Shown here: positions 26,616 to 34,435 of the stretch, piece after piece
Layout: each line of letters begins with the position of its first letter
Numbering within the stretch: the first letter of the stretch is position 1
Assembly (NCBI RefSeq): GCF_036655075.1
Contig: NZ_JAVVQU010000015.1
Location: forward strand, 1-57,643
DNA length: 57,643 nucleotides
From: Holtiella sp036655075
GTDB taxonomy: Bacteria; Bacillota; Clostridia; Lachnospirales; Cellulosilyticaceae
Direction: 5' to 3'
Program-made: the position numbers and the translations under genes
The notes under the pieces: generated by a model
Database searches by the model: none
What the model was told of the DNA's origin: nothing
What the model saw: only the letters and a program-made list of their open reading frames with translations

Positions 26616-27767
26616 ATGAAAGCTATAGTAAATGGTAGAATTTTATTTGATGGACAAATAATAGAAAATAAAGCTTTATTATTTGAAGATAAAATAATAG
26701 GAATAGTAGATATACAAGAAATGTCACAAGATGTAGAAATAATTGATGCTAAGGGGCACTACGTAGCACCAGGATTTATTGATATACATATCCATGGGTA
26801 TGACACAAAAGATACTATGGATGGCACAGAAGAGGCTATTCGTACGATTGCTAAGGGTATTGCCCAAAATGGTGTAACCAGTTTCTTACCAACGACTATG
26901 ACTATGTCAAAAGAAGAAATCATCACTGCATTAGAAGTGTGTAGAACAGTGAAAGCACAAGGTAGTGAAGGCTCACAAGTACTTGGTGTACATATGGAAG
27001 GTCCATATATCAATGAGGCCTTTAAAGGTGCTCAAAATGGTAAGTATATTCAAGAACCTAATGCGGATGCCGTTCAATTTGTAAAAGACTATCAAGATAT
27101 TGTAAAACTCATTACGATTGCACCAGAGATAGAAGGCGCAAATGAATTTATTAAAGAAATTTCCAACAATACTGGTATTGCCTTATCTATGGGACATACA
27201 AAAGCAGACTTTAATCAAGCAATGGAAGGTATTGAAGCAGGGATTACTCATACAACACACCTTTTCAATGCTATGACACCATTACACCATCGTAATCCAG
27301 GTGTAGTAGGTGCAGCACTTGCTTCAGAAAAAGTAAGTTGTGAAATGATTTGTGATACGATTCATGTTAACAAGGGCCTTTACCCACTCGTTATGAAAGC
27401 TAAAGCACCAGATAAATTTGTACTTGTTACAGACTGTATGTGTGCAGGAGGCTGCAAAGATGGTGAATATGCTCTTGGTGGACAAGCTGTATTTGTAACA
27501 GAAGGAAGTGCACGTCTTCAAGATGGTACATTAGCAGGTAGTGTGCTTCGTCTAAATGAAGCACTTAGAAATGTGATTGAGCATACTGAATATGGCGTGG
27601 AAAAAGCAATTGAATTTGCTACAATCAATCCAGCTAAGACGATTAAGGTAGATGCATTTAAAGGAACATTAGATACTGGAAAAGATGCAGACATTATTTT
27701 CTTTGATGATGCTGTAAATATTAAATATGTAATTAATAGGGGGAAAACAATCCATGAAAACAATTAA
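26616..27767 (+). CDS. nagA: N-acetylglucosamine-6-phosphate deacetylase
   Basis: A 383-residue amidohydrolase that removes acetate from GlcNAc-6-phosphate, giving glucosamine-6-phosphate for NagB. Family marks: APGFIDIHIHGYD (metal-binding His pair near 60), EGPYI (metal Glu near 130), GHTKA and THLFNAM (His near 195 and 215), and VTDCMCAGG (catalytic Asp near 275). AAAGGAGG precedes the ATG. Its last 14 bases overlap the start of nagB, so the two are translationally coupled. Confidence 0.95.
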   Translation: MKAIVNGRILFDGQIIENKALLFEDKIIGIVDIQEMSQDVEIIDAKGHYVAPGFIDIHIHGYDTKDTMDGTEEAIRTIAKGIAQNGVTSFLPTTMTMSKEEIITALEVCRTVKAQGSEGSQVLGVHMEGPYINEAFKGAQNGKYIQEPNADAVQFVKDYQDIVKLITIAPEIEGANEFIKEISNNTGIALSMGHTKADFNQAMEGIEAGITHTTHLFNAMTPLHHRNPGVVGAALASEKVSCEMICDTIHVNKGLYPLVMKAKAPDKFVLVTDCMCAGGCKDGEYALGGQAVFVTEGSARLQDGTLAGSVLRLNEALRNVIEHTEYGVEKAIEFATINPAKTIKVDAFKGTLDTGKDADIIFFDDAVNIKYVINRGKTIHENN

Positions 27768-28518
27768 ATTAAACGATATGACAATCTACGTAACAAAAAA
27801 TTATGATGAAATGAGCCAAAAAGGTGCTGAACTTATTGCTGAGCTTTTAAAAGCTAAACCAGAAGCAAACTTAGGTTTAGCTACTGGTGGTACACCAGTA
27901 GGTATGTACAAAGAGCTTATTGAAATGAACAAAAAAGGGGAAATTAGTTTCAAACAAGTTTCTTCATACAACTTAGATGAATACTACCCAATTGAAAAAA
28001 CAAATGACCAAAGCTATGACTACTTCATGAAAGATAACTTATTTAATCATGTAGATATCGATCTTAACAATACGCATATTCCAAATGGTATGGCTGCTAA
28101 CTCTGCTGAAGAAGGCAAAGCCTATGATGAACTTGTACGTGCTATCGGTGGTGTAGATGTTCAAGTGTTAGGAATTGGTGGAAATGGACATATTGGTTTC
28201 AATGAACCATGTGAGGTATTTGATCCTATTACACATCAAGTAACATTAGATGAAAGAACAATCCAAGATAATGCTAGATTCTTCAACTCAATTGAAGAAG
28301 TACCAACACAAGCAATTACAATGGGGATTGGGACAATCATGACAGCTAAAAGCATCTTACTTTTAGCAAGTGGTAGTGGTAAAGCACCAATCATCAAAGA
28401 AATGCTTTTAGGAAAAGTTACACCACAAGTTCCAGCATCTATTTTGCAATTCCACAAAGATGTAAAAGTTGTTTTAGATGAAGATGCAGCAGCAGAACTT
28501 TTAAGTGAAATTAAATAA
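27754..28518 (+). CDS. nagB: Glucosamine-6-phosphate deaminase
   Basis: A 254-residue enzyme converting glucosamine-6-phosphate into fructose-6-phosphate and ammonia, the entry to glycolysis. Characteristic motifs are LATGGTPVGMY (phosphate loop), SYNLDEYYPI (catalytic Asp), GIGGNGHIGFNEPC (catalytic His/Glu region) and ITMGIGTIM. It overlaps nagA by 14 bases. The length matches the short Gram-positive form rather than the 266-residue E. coli enzyme, whose allosteric regulation may not apply. Confidence 0.95.
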   Translation: MKTIKLNDMTIYVTKNYDEMSQKGAELIAELLKAKPEANLGLATGGTPVGMYKELIEMNKKGEISFKQVSSYNLDEYYPIEKTNDQSYDYFMKDNLFNHVDIDLNNTHIPNGMAANSAEEGKAYDELVRAIGGVDVQVLGIGGNGHIGFNEPCEVFDPITHQVTLDERTIQDNARFFNSIEEVPTQAITMGIGTIMTAKSILLLASGSGKAPIIKEMLLGKVTPQVPASILQFHKDVKVVLDEDAAAELLSEIK

Positions 28519-28553
28519 AAATATAATACTATAGTTTAGTTATCTAGTAGATG

Positions 28554-28582
28554 TTGACAATGAAAAAATAGTTCGTTATAAT
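28554..28582 (+). promoter_or_regulatory. Sigma-A promoter for the ptsHI operon
   Basis: A perfect TTGACA, a 17-base spacer and a perfect TATAAT. It would transcribe the RAT/terminator leader and then ptsH. Confidence 0.85.
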
Positions 28583-28605
28583 CTTATTAGATAATTAATA
28601 TAGTT

Positions 28606-28690
28606 ACAAGTGTGTTACTGATACGATCAGGCATAAACTTTATTTTTTCCAAATATGAGGAGAAGGTATTGTTTATGCCTTTTTATTTTT
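28606..28690 (+). promoter_or_regulatory. RAT antiterminator and overlapping terminator upstream of ptsH
   Basis: The segment 28606-28640 has the layout of a ribonucleic antiterminator (RAT) of BglG/LicT-type proteins: a GTTACTG 5' block, an apical CTGAT-ACG-ATCAG stem, the CAGGCA block, and a lower AAGT/ACTT pairing. Its 3' part (AGGCATAAAC, 28629-28638) also pairs perfectly with GTTTATGCCT at 28671-28680, followed by TTTTATTTTT, forming an intrinsic terminator. The two structures are mutually exclusive. The likely ligand protein is the antiterminator encoded at 30700. Confidence 0.85.
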
Positions 28691-28761
28691 CAGTAATAAA
28701 TCCGGGGAAATCTTAGCAAAATACATAAATAGTATTTAATAAATTTAAGGAGGAACATATT

Positions 28762-29019
28762 ATGAAACAATTAGTAGTAACAGTTCAAGGCGAAGCAGGA
28801 TTACATGCAAGACCAGCAGGAGTACTTGTTAAAAAAGCAGGAGAATTTACATCTAAAATTACAATAGAAAAAGAAGGTAAATCAATCGATGCAAAAAGAT
28901 TACTAGCTATTCTTTCTTTAGGTGCTAAAAAAGGAGACCTCATTACAATTACAGCTGATGGTGCAGATGAAGACAGTGCAGTAGTTGCAATTAAAGAAGT
29001 AATTGAAGCAAACCACTAG
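28762..29019 (+). CDS. ptsH: Phosphocarrier protein HPr (lacks regulatory Ser46)
   Basis: An 85-residue PTS phosphocarrier that passes phosphate from EI to IIA. The active-site His15 sits in AGLHARPAG. In low-GC Gram-positives HPr is also phosphorylated on Ser46 by HPr kinase to drive CcpA-mediated repression; here the aligned segment reads DAKRLLAILSLG, with Arg at position 46. Ser52 is retained. So this HPr can relay phosphate but should not serve HPrK/CcpA signalling, unless another HPr exists in the genome. AAGGAGG precedes the ATG. It is first in the ptsH-ptsI-antiterminator-IIA series. Confidence 0.93.
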   Translation: MKQLVVTVQGEAGLHARPAGVLVKKAGEFTSKITIEKEGKSIDAKRLLAILSLGAKKGDLITITADGADEDSAVVAIKEVIEANH

Positions 29020-29034
29020 AATATAGGAGTTGAC

Positions 29035-30687
29035 ATGATGATATTAGATGGCATGGGGGCTTCTAGCGGTGTAGCTATTGGCAAAGTATTTATTAAAAAA
29101 CAAGGTACAGCTACTGTTCCAAATACAAAAATAGAGAATGTGGAAGCAGAAATTAAGCGTTTTGAAGAAGCCAAGGTAGAAGCATTAACAGAGCTTCAAG
29201 GGTTGTATGAAAAAGCATTACAAGAAGTAGGTGAAGAACACGCAGGCATTTTTGATGTACATCAAATGCTCGTACAAGACTTAGATCTTCATGATCAAGT
29301 TGTAAGTGTGATTACAGAAGATAAATATAATGCAGCCTATGCCGTGAGCAGTGCAGCTGTAGTCATTGCAGGCATGTTTGAATGTATGGAAGATGCTTAT
29401 ATGCAAGAACGTGCTGCTGATATACGAGATATTTCAAAACGACTTATTGGTATCTTAACAGGCGAAAGAGAAATAGCCTTAGCCGATTTAGATGAACCAG
29501 TTATTTTAGTAGCTAAAGATTTATTCCCATCTGATACCATTCAAATGAATAAAAAGTTTGTTTTAGGCTTTATCACTGAAGACGGTGGGAAGATGTCACA
29601 TTCGGCTATTTTAGCAAGAACAATGCAAATTCCAGCCATCGTAGGTGTAGAAAGTGCATTGACAAAGTTTAAAAATGATGAAATCATTATTCTTAACGGG
29701 AAAGACGGAAAAATTTATACTGAGCCAACACCAGAGATGTTAGCACAGTGGACTACAGAGCAAGAAAAGTATAAACATGACAAAGAAGCATTACAGGCAC
29801 TTGTGGGTACTGAAAATAGAACATTAGATGGTGTGCATATTGAAGTAAATGCAAACATCGGTAGCCCAGAAGATATTGACAATGTACGCTCAAATGATGC
29901 TAAAGGTATTGGGTTATTTAGAAGTGAATTCTTATATATGGATGGCAATGCATTACCAACAGAACAGATACAATATGAATCTTACAAAAAAGTTTTAGAA
30001 GCAATGGAAGATCGTGTAATTATTAGAACATTAGACGTAGGTGGAGACAAAGAGCTTCCTTACTTAAATATTCCAAAAGAAGATAATCCATTTCTAGGGT
30101 ATCGTGCAATTCGTGTATGCTTAGACCAGCCAGAGCTTTTCAAAACTCAGCTTCGTGCCCTTTTAAGAGCGAGTGTACATGGTAAATTAGGTATTATGTT
30201 CCCAATGATTGCTACAGTAGATGAAATCAAGGCGGCAAGAACAATATTAGAAGCTACCAAACAAGAGCTTATTGCCCAAGGCCAAGCAGTAAGTGAAGAC
30301 ATTGAAGTAGGGATGATGATTGAAACACCGGCAGCAGCATTAGTGTCAGATTTACTTGCAAAGGAAGTAGACTTCTTTAGTATTGGAACAAACGACCTTA
30401 CACAATATACAATGGCAGTAGATCGTATGAATGCTAAAATAGCTCATTTATATGACACACATAACTTAGCAGTTTTAAGAAGTATTAAAATGATTGCAGA
30501 CAATGCACATAAAGCAGGTATTTGGGTTGGGATTTGTGGAGAATCAGCAGCAGACACGACATTAACAGAAACATATCTTGCAATGGGAATTGATGAGCTC
30601 TCTGTAAGCGCACCTTCTGTACTTGAAGTAAGAAAAAAAATACAACAAGTAGATACACGTACAGCTAAAGCAACATTAAATCTGTAG
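29035..30687 (+). CDS. ptsI: PTS enzyme I (phosphoenolpyruvate-protein phosphotransferase)
   Basis: A 550-residue cytosolic enzyme that takes phosphate from PEP and gives it to HPr. The N-terminal half carries the phosphohistidine motif GGKMSHSAILAR near residue 190. The C-terminal PEP-binding barrel shows GIGLFRSEFLYM (near 295), FFSIGTNDLTQYTMAVDR (near 445) and the catalytic GICGESA (Cys near 500). It starts 15 bases after ptsH behind TAGGAGT; a second in-frame ATG follows directly and could be used instead. Confidence 0.95.
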   Translation: MMILDGMGASSGVAIGKVFIKKQGTATVPNTKIENVEAEIKRFEEAKVEALTELQGLYEKALQEVGEEHAGIFDVHQMLVQDLDLHDQVVSVITEDKYNAAYAVSSAAVVIAGMFECMEDAYMQERAADIRDISKRLIGILTGEREIALADLDEPVILVAKDLFPSDTIQMNKKFVLGFITEDGGKMSHSAILARTMQIPAIVGVESALTKFKNDEIIILNGKDGKIYTEPTPEMLAQWTTEQEKYKHDKEALQALVGTENRTLDGVHIEVNANIGSPEDIDNVRSNDAKGIGLFRSEFLYMDGNALPTEQIQYESYKKVLEAMEDRVIIRTLDVGGDKELPYLNIPKEDNPFLGYRAIRVCLDQPELFKTQLRALLRASVHGKLGIMFPMIATVDEIKAARTILEATKQELIAQGQAVSEDIEVGMMIETPAAALVSDLLAKEVDFFSIGTNDLTQYTMAVDRMNAKIAHLYDTHNLAVLRSIKMIADNAHKAGIWVGICGESAADTTLTETYLAMGIDELSVSAPSVLEVRKKIQQVDTRTAKATLNL

Positions 30688-30699
30688 GAGGTAGGGAGA

Positions 30700-31527
30700 A
30701 TGGAGTACCAAATCATAAAAGTGTTTAATAATAATGTGGTGTTAGCAAGTCAGGAGCAAGATCAAGTTATTTTAGTGAGTAAAGGTATTGGTTTTGGCAA
30801 GAAAATAGGTGACACCATTCAAGAAAATACTAATATTGAGAAAGTATTCCATGAGCTTTCGCCAGATGCAGAGCGTTTAGATTTAAAAGGTATGAATGCT
30901 TTTAATCTCAAAATTAAGACGCTTACCCATAAAATTATTCAAATTGCAGAAGAAAATTTAGGTTCTTTAAACGAAAATAGTGAGAAGATGCTCAAAGAGC
31001 ATATTGAATTTGCTATTGAACGTTTAGGAATGGGTCTAACGATAGAAAATCCTTTCACGCGTGAAATTATTACTTTATATAAGAAGGAATTTGAAATTGC
31101 AGGTATTGCAAGAAAGTATATTGAAGAGACTATAGGTATTGACATAGGAGAAGAAGAACAAGGATTCATTGCACTTCACCTCCGTTCTGCAAGGAAGAAC
31201 AAATCAGTCAATGAAATTATGAGGATGACGCGTGTTTATAAAGATTGTCTACAAGTTGTAGAACAGGAATTAAAAGTAGATATCAATATAGAAGAGCGTG
31301 TCAAAGAGGAGTTTCTCAAGATGCTTAGGTTCTATATCGAACAAGGAAGCAAAGATGTAGAAATGAAGCTAAAAAAAGAAGTAGGGAAGCAGTTAAAACC
31401 TACTTATAAGGTTGCTCAGTTAATAGGGAAATATCTTGAGAAAGAGTGTCATATCACACTAGGTGAAGGTCTTATAGCTTATATGGCAGTAGATATACAA
31501 AAGCTTATTTCTTTGCAAACCATCTAA
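30700..31527 (+). CDS. BglG/LicT/GlcT-family transcriptional antiterminator
   Basis: A 275-residue RNA-binding regulator. Residues 1-55 are the CAT RNA-binding domain (KVFNNNVVLA, then GIGFGKK). Two PRD domains follow (about 65-170 and 171-275), each with histidines in the usual H-x(n) contexts: HKIIQ and EHIEFAIERLG in PRD1, IALHLRSARKN at the boundary. These histidines are phosphorylated by PTS proteins to set activity. It lies in the ptsHI transcript between ptsI and the IIA gene, and RAT elements occur before ptsH and before nagE, so both are its likely targets, including its own operon. Which sugar signal acts is not shown. Confidence 0.9.
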   Translation: MEYQIIKVFNNNVVLASQEQDQVILVSKGIGFGKKIGDTIQENTNIEKVFHELSPDAERLDLKGMNAFNLKIKTLTHKIIQIAEENLGSLNENSEKMLKEHIEFAIERLGMGLTIENPFTREIITLYKKEFEIAGIARKYIEETIGIDIGEEEQGFIALHLRSARKNKSVNEIMRMTRVYKDCLQVVEQELKVDINIEERVKEEFLKMLRFYIEQGSKDVEMKLKKEVGKQLKPTYKVAQLIGKYLEKECHITLGEGLIAYMAVDIQKLISLQTI

Positions 31528-31559
31528 TAATAATTGTTTTTAAACAAGGAGGCCCTAAT

Positions 31560-32045
31560 ATGTTTAACTTTTTTAATAAACTCAAAGGTATTGAAATCAT
31601 TTCTCCAATGACAGGAGAGGCAATTGATTTATCACAAGTACCAGATCCAGTATTCTCAGAAAAAATGGTAGGAGATGGTATTGCTATTATTCCAACTGAA
31701 AATAGAGTAGTAGCACCTTGCGATGGTAAGATTGTGCAAATCTTCCCAACTAACCATGCAATCGGTATTGAAACAACTACAGGCCTAGATTTACTTATTC
31801 ATATCGGAATTGATACAGTAGACTTAAAGGGTGAAGGATTTAAAAGGCTTGTAGAAGAAGGCGATACAGTTAAAATGGGCGATCCTATTTTAGAAATAGA
31901 TATTAAACGTATTCAAGAGCTTGGCAAACCACTTACATCTCCAGTTGTTATTACAAATGCAGATGAAGTAGAATTTAAAAGCCGCGCGACAGGTAAAGTT
32001 GAAGCAGGTAAAAGTATTGCAATGAATATAAAGAAAACCAAATAA
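31560..32045 (+). CDS. PTS glucose-family IIA protein
   Basis: A 161-residue soluble IIA of the glucose/GlcNAc (Crr) family. The phosphorylated histidine is His81 in LLIHIGIDTVDLKGEGF; a second family histidine is in FPTNHAIGIET. It takes phosphate from HPr and gives it to IIB. NagE at 47377 has only IIC and IIB domains, so this separate IIA is its probable partner. The ribosome binding site is AAGGAGG. A terminator closes the operon. Confidence 0.9.
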   Translation: MFNFFNKLKGIEIISPMTGEAIDLSQVPDPVFSEKMVGDGIAIIPTENRVVAPCDGKIVQIFPTNHAIGIETTTGLDLLIHIGIDTVDLKGEGFKRLVEEGDTVKMGDPILEIDIKRIQELGKPLTSPVVITNADEVEFKSRATGKVEAGKSIAMNIKKTK

Positions 32046-32060
32046 AGTTAATAAACATGA

Positions 32061-32091
32061 AAACAGTAGATGCAGATCTACTGTTTTTTTA
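32061..32091 (+). terminator. Rho-independent terminator of the ptsHI operon
   Basis: AACAGTAGAT pairs with ATCTACTGTT around a GCAG loop, followed by a run of T. Confidence 0.9.
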
Positions 32092-32272
32092 TAACTTTTT
32101 ATAAAATGGACAAGTTAGTGATTGGAGATATTTGGAAGATGATTGAAAATTAAAGTTTGAAATATATAGAAAACATGTAAATGTGCATAATGAATAAGGA
32201 AATATAGAATGAAAGTAGTCACTAAGTGCTAAATAAAAATAAGATTAAATCAGTTGTATTAGTAACTATAGC

Positions 32273-32301
32273 TTGACAAAGATAAATAATAGACATATAA
32301 T
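32273..32301 (+). promoter_or_regulatory. Sigma-A promoter for the NlpC/P60 gene
   Basis: Perfect TTGACA, 17-base spacer, perfect TATAAT, about 70 bases before the start codon. Confidence 0.8.
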
Positions 32302-32370
32302 AATTATGTAACAATTACTTAATAAATATAACATTTAAAAATAGATGAATGAAATTCAGGAGGGAAATCA

Positions 32371-33216
32371 ATGACTATCAAACAATTTATGGGTATTACG
32401 GTATTATCAGTTGTCGGATTAGGAAGTAGTACTTATGGGAATACGATAGAAAATGTAGCACCTCAACAAGTGATGACACAAGAGGGGTTCGTATTAACAA
32501 GAGATGCAAAGGTATTAGGCAATATTGCAAATGTATCGGCGGTAATAAGTGCGCCATTAATAGATGAAGATATAGTAGGAGACATGTCAAATCAAGAAGG
32601 ACTTGTTTCAAGAGTTATTGTAGATGAAGCAACAGTAAGAAGAGAACCCAATCCAGAGTCTGATATTGTTAACTTTATTGCGAAAGATGTACCTGTATTT
32701 GTAACAGAAAGAATTGATAATTGGTACCACATTCAAATTGAAGGTATTGATGGATACATATATAAAGAACAATTAAATGAAGAAACTTTAAATTTAATTC
32801 CTTACATAAAGACAAAAGAAGAAGAGGAAGTAAAAGTAAAAGCTGAAGACTATTTAGGTGAAGAAGTCATTAGCTATGCAAAACAATTTTTAGGTAATCC
32901 TTATGTATATGGTGGAAATAGCCTAACAAGAGGTGCTGACTGTTCAGGATTTGTTCAACAAGTTTATAAGAACTTTGATATTGACTTACAACGCAGCTCA
33001 AGATCACAATTTTCAAGTAATGGTGTTAAAGTAAGTAAGAGTGATTTATTACCAGGAGATCTTGTATTCTATGGATTTAACGGGAATATTGATCATGTAG
33101 CAATCTATGTAGGTAATGGTTCAATTATCCATGCGAGTACACCTAAAACAGGGATTACAATGGGTGAATTAAATTATGGCAAACCGATTATTGGTATTAA
33201 ACGTGTAATTAAATAG
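32371..33216 (+). CDS. Secreted SH3b-NlpC/P60 peptidoglycan endopeptidase
   Basis: A 281-residue exported cell-wall hydrolase. The first 25 residues look like a signal peptide (short basic start, hydrophobic VLSVVGLGSS core). A bacterial SH3 domain (about 75-140, with a VDEATVRREPNPESDIV segment) should bind the wall. The NlpC/P60 papain-like domain (about 160-281) has Cys191 in GADCSGF, His242 in NIDHVAIYVG and His254 in IIHAS. Such enzymes cut gamma-D-Glu-diamino acid stem-peptide links. AGGAGGG precedes the ATG. Monocistronic, with its own promoter and terminator. Confidence 0.9.
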   Translation: MTIKQFMGITVLSVVGLGSSTYGNTIENVAPQQVMTQEGFVLTRDAKVLGNIANVSAVISAPLIDEDIVGDMSNQEGLVSRVIVDEATVRREPNPESDIVNFIAKDVPVFVTERIDNWYHIQIEGIDGYIYKEQLNEETLNLIPYIKTKEEEEVKVKAEDYLGEEVISYAKQFLGNPYVYGGNSLTRGADCSGFVQQVYKNFDIDLQRSSRSQFSSNGVKVSKSDLLPGDLVFYGFNGNIDHVAIYVGNGSIIHASTPKTGITMGELNYGKPIIGIKRVIK

Positions 33217-33225
33217 ATATATTTT

Positions 33226-33264
33226 AAGAGGCATCTATACAGCAATGTATAGATGCCTCTTTTA
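33226..33264 (+). terminator. Rho-independent terminator
   Basis: A perfect 16-base stem (AAGAGGCATCTATACA with its complement) around GCAA, ending in T-rich sequence. Confidence 0.9.
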
Positions 33265-33353
33265 TTCATTTAAAGAGCGAAGAAATGAATAAATTTAGAA
33301 GAATAGAAAAAACTAGAAGAAAATATGTTGTGATGGATAATGGAGGTTAAAAG

Positions 33354-34070
33354 GTGAAACGTAAAAATATATGGGTAGTAATAGTGAGTATCATATTAAT
33401 AGTGAGTCAGGTTGCTGTACAGGCGAGACTCTTGCCAATTTATTCAGTTTTTACTCATGAGAAGCAAGTGGCACTTACCTTTGATTGTGCTTGGGGTGCA
33501 GATGATATTGAGGATATTTTGAGTACGTTAAATCAAGAAGGGGTTAAGGCAACCTTTTTTATGGTAGGAGATTGGATGCGAAAGTATCCTGATGCGGTCA
33601 AACAAATTGCTGGAGCGGGACATGATATAGCAAGTCATTCAGATAAGCATCCACATGTTACCGAGATGTGTAAGGAAGATATTAAAAAAGATATGCGATT
33701 TGCCCATAATACAATTAAGGAACTCACAGGGAAAGAGGCTAATCTCTATCGTGCACCTTATGGTGAATATAACGATGCAGTAGTAGAGGCAGCAACTGAA
33801 AGTGGGTATTATATTATTCAATGGGATGTAGATTCTCTAGATTGGAAAAACTATGGAAAGCAAGAAATGATCGATCGCGTTTTGAAACATAAAAATTTAG
33901 CACCAGGCTCTATTGTTCTTTTGCATAATGCTACAAAGTATACAAAGGATGCTTTAGCAGAGATTATTCAAGGATTGAAATTAAAAGGATATGAAATAGT
34001 ACCTGTTTCACAACTTATTATTAAGGATGAGTATACTATCGACCACACGGGAAGACAGTATAGAAAATAG
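33354..34070 (+). CDS. Polysaccharide deacetylase (CE4), PdaB-like
   Basis: A 238-residue carbohydrate esterase family 4 protein with a hydrophobic N-terminal anchor (about residues 5-23). Catalytic and metal motifs: LTFDCAWGADD (Asp base and metal Asp, near 45), SHSDKHPH (metal-binding histidines near 98), YRAPYGEYN near 140, and LHNATKYT near 200. The 'FDCAWG' wording is typical of the sporulation-linked PdaB group rather than vegetative chitin deacetylases. It begins at GTG 33354 behind TGGAGG. The exact substrate (spore cortex muramic residues or other GlcNAc polymers) is not certain. Confidence 0.85.
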   Translation: MKRKNIWVVIVSIILIVSQVAVQARLLPIYSVFTHEKQVALTFDCAWGADDIEDILSTLNQEGVKATFFMVGDWMRKYPDAVKQIAGAGHDIASHSDKHPHVTEMCKEDIKKDMRFAHNTIKELTGKEANLYRAPYGEYNDAVVEAATESGYYIIQWDVDSLDWKNYGKQEMIDRVLKHKNLAPGSIVLLHNATKYTKDALAEIIQGLKLKGYEIVPVSQLIIKDEYTIDHTGRQYRK

Positions 34071-34083
34071 ATGAATTAAAAAG

Positions 34084-34112
34084 AGCCTGCTACATAAAGT
34101 AGCAGGCTTATA
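34084..34112. terminator. Bidirectional terminator between convergent genes
   Basis: AGCCTGCTAC pairs with GTAGCAGGCT around ATAAA. It separates the rightward deacetylase from the leftward Spo0E-like gene. Confidence 0.8.
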
Positions 34113-34137
34113 TATTATACCTAAAAGGGGTATAAGC

Positions 34138-34344
34138 TTATGTCATAAAAGAATGAGAGAGATTTAAATATTGATTATAAAAGTCAAGTTGTGTTTGAAA
34201 TGCTGGAAGCATTAATTCATCTAGATGTCTACTAATTAAGAGTACTTCCTCTGATTGTAAGTTATACTGTCCGTCTATGATGGCTTGCACAAGTTGTTTT
34301 TTGGCTTCTAGAATAGTTTGATGATCTAGCGTTGTATCATGCAT
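34138..34344 (-). CDS. Spo0E-like aspartyl-phosphate phosphatase
   Basis: A 68-residue protein from ATG 34344; a 5-residue longer form is possible, but its ATG overlaps the GAGGCG ribosome binding site. It has the two-helix Spo0E pattern: a first helix (EAKKQLVQAIIDGQ), then residues 28-50 with the signature SRHLDELM (consensus S-x-x-L-D). Members dephosphorylate Spo0A-P or related regulators and delay sporulation. The C-terminal tail is longer and more aromatic than usual. It lies 91 bases downstream of nrdJ with no clear terminator between them. Confidence 0.8.
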   Translation of the reverse strand: MHDTTLDHQTILEAKKQLVQAIIDGQYNLQSEEVLLISRHLDELMLPAFQTQLDFYNQYLNLSHSFMT

Positions 34345-34435
34345 GCAGTTTCGCCTCATTTCAAAAGAGTGTTAACATGGTGTTACTAAGCTGCCTACAC
34401 TATAAAATATGCCAGTAAATGCAAAAAGGTTCCTA

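Larger units (their letters stand above)
32046..32370 (+). other. Intergenic region upstream of the NlpC/P60 gene
   Basis: About 325 bases holding the pts operon terminator at its left end and a strong promoter at 32273-32301 near its right end. Between them is AT-rich sequence in which I see no gene or RNA structure. Confidence 0.6.

Noticed and set aside
28519..28553. Terminator after nagB
   Set aside because: No stable hairpin with T tract was found; the terminator further on belongs to the RAT leader of ptsH, so nagB transcripts may read into it.
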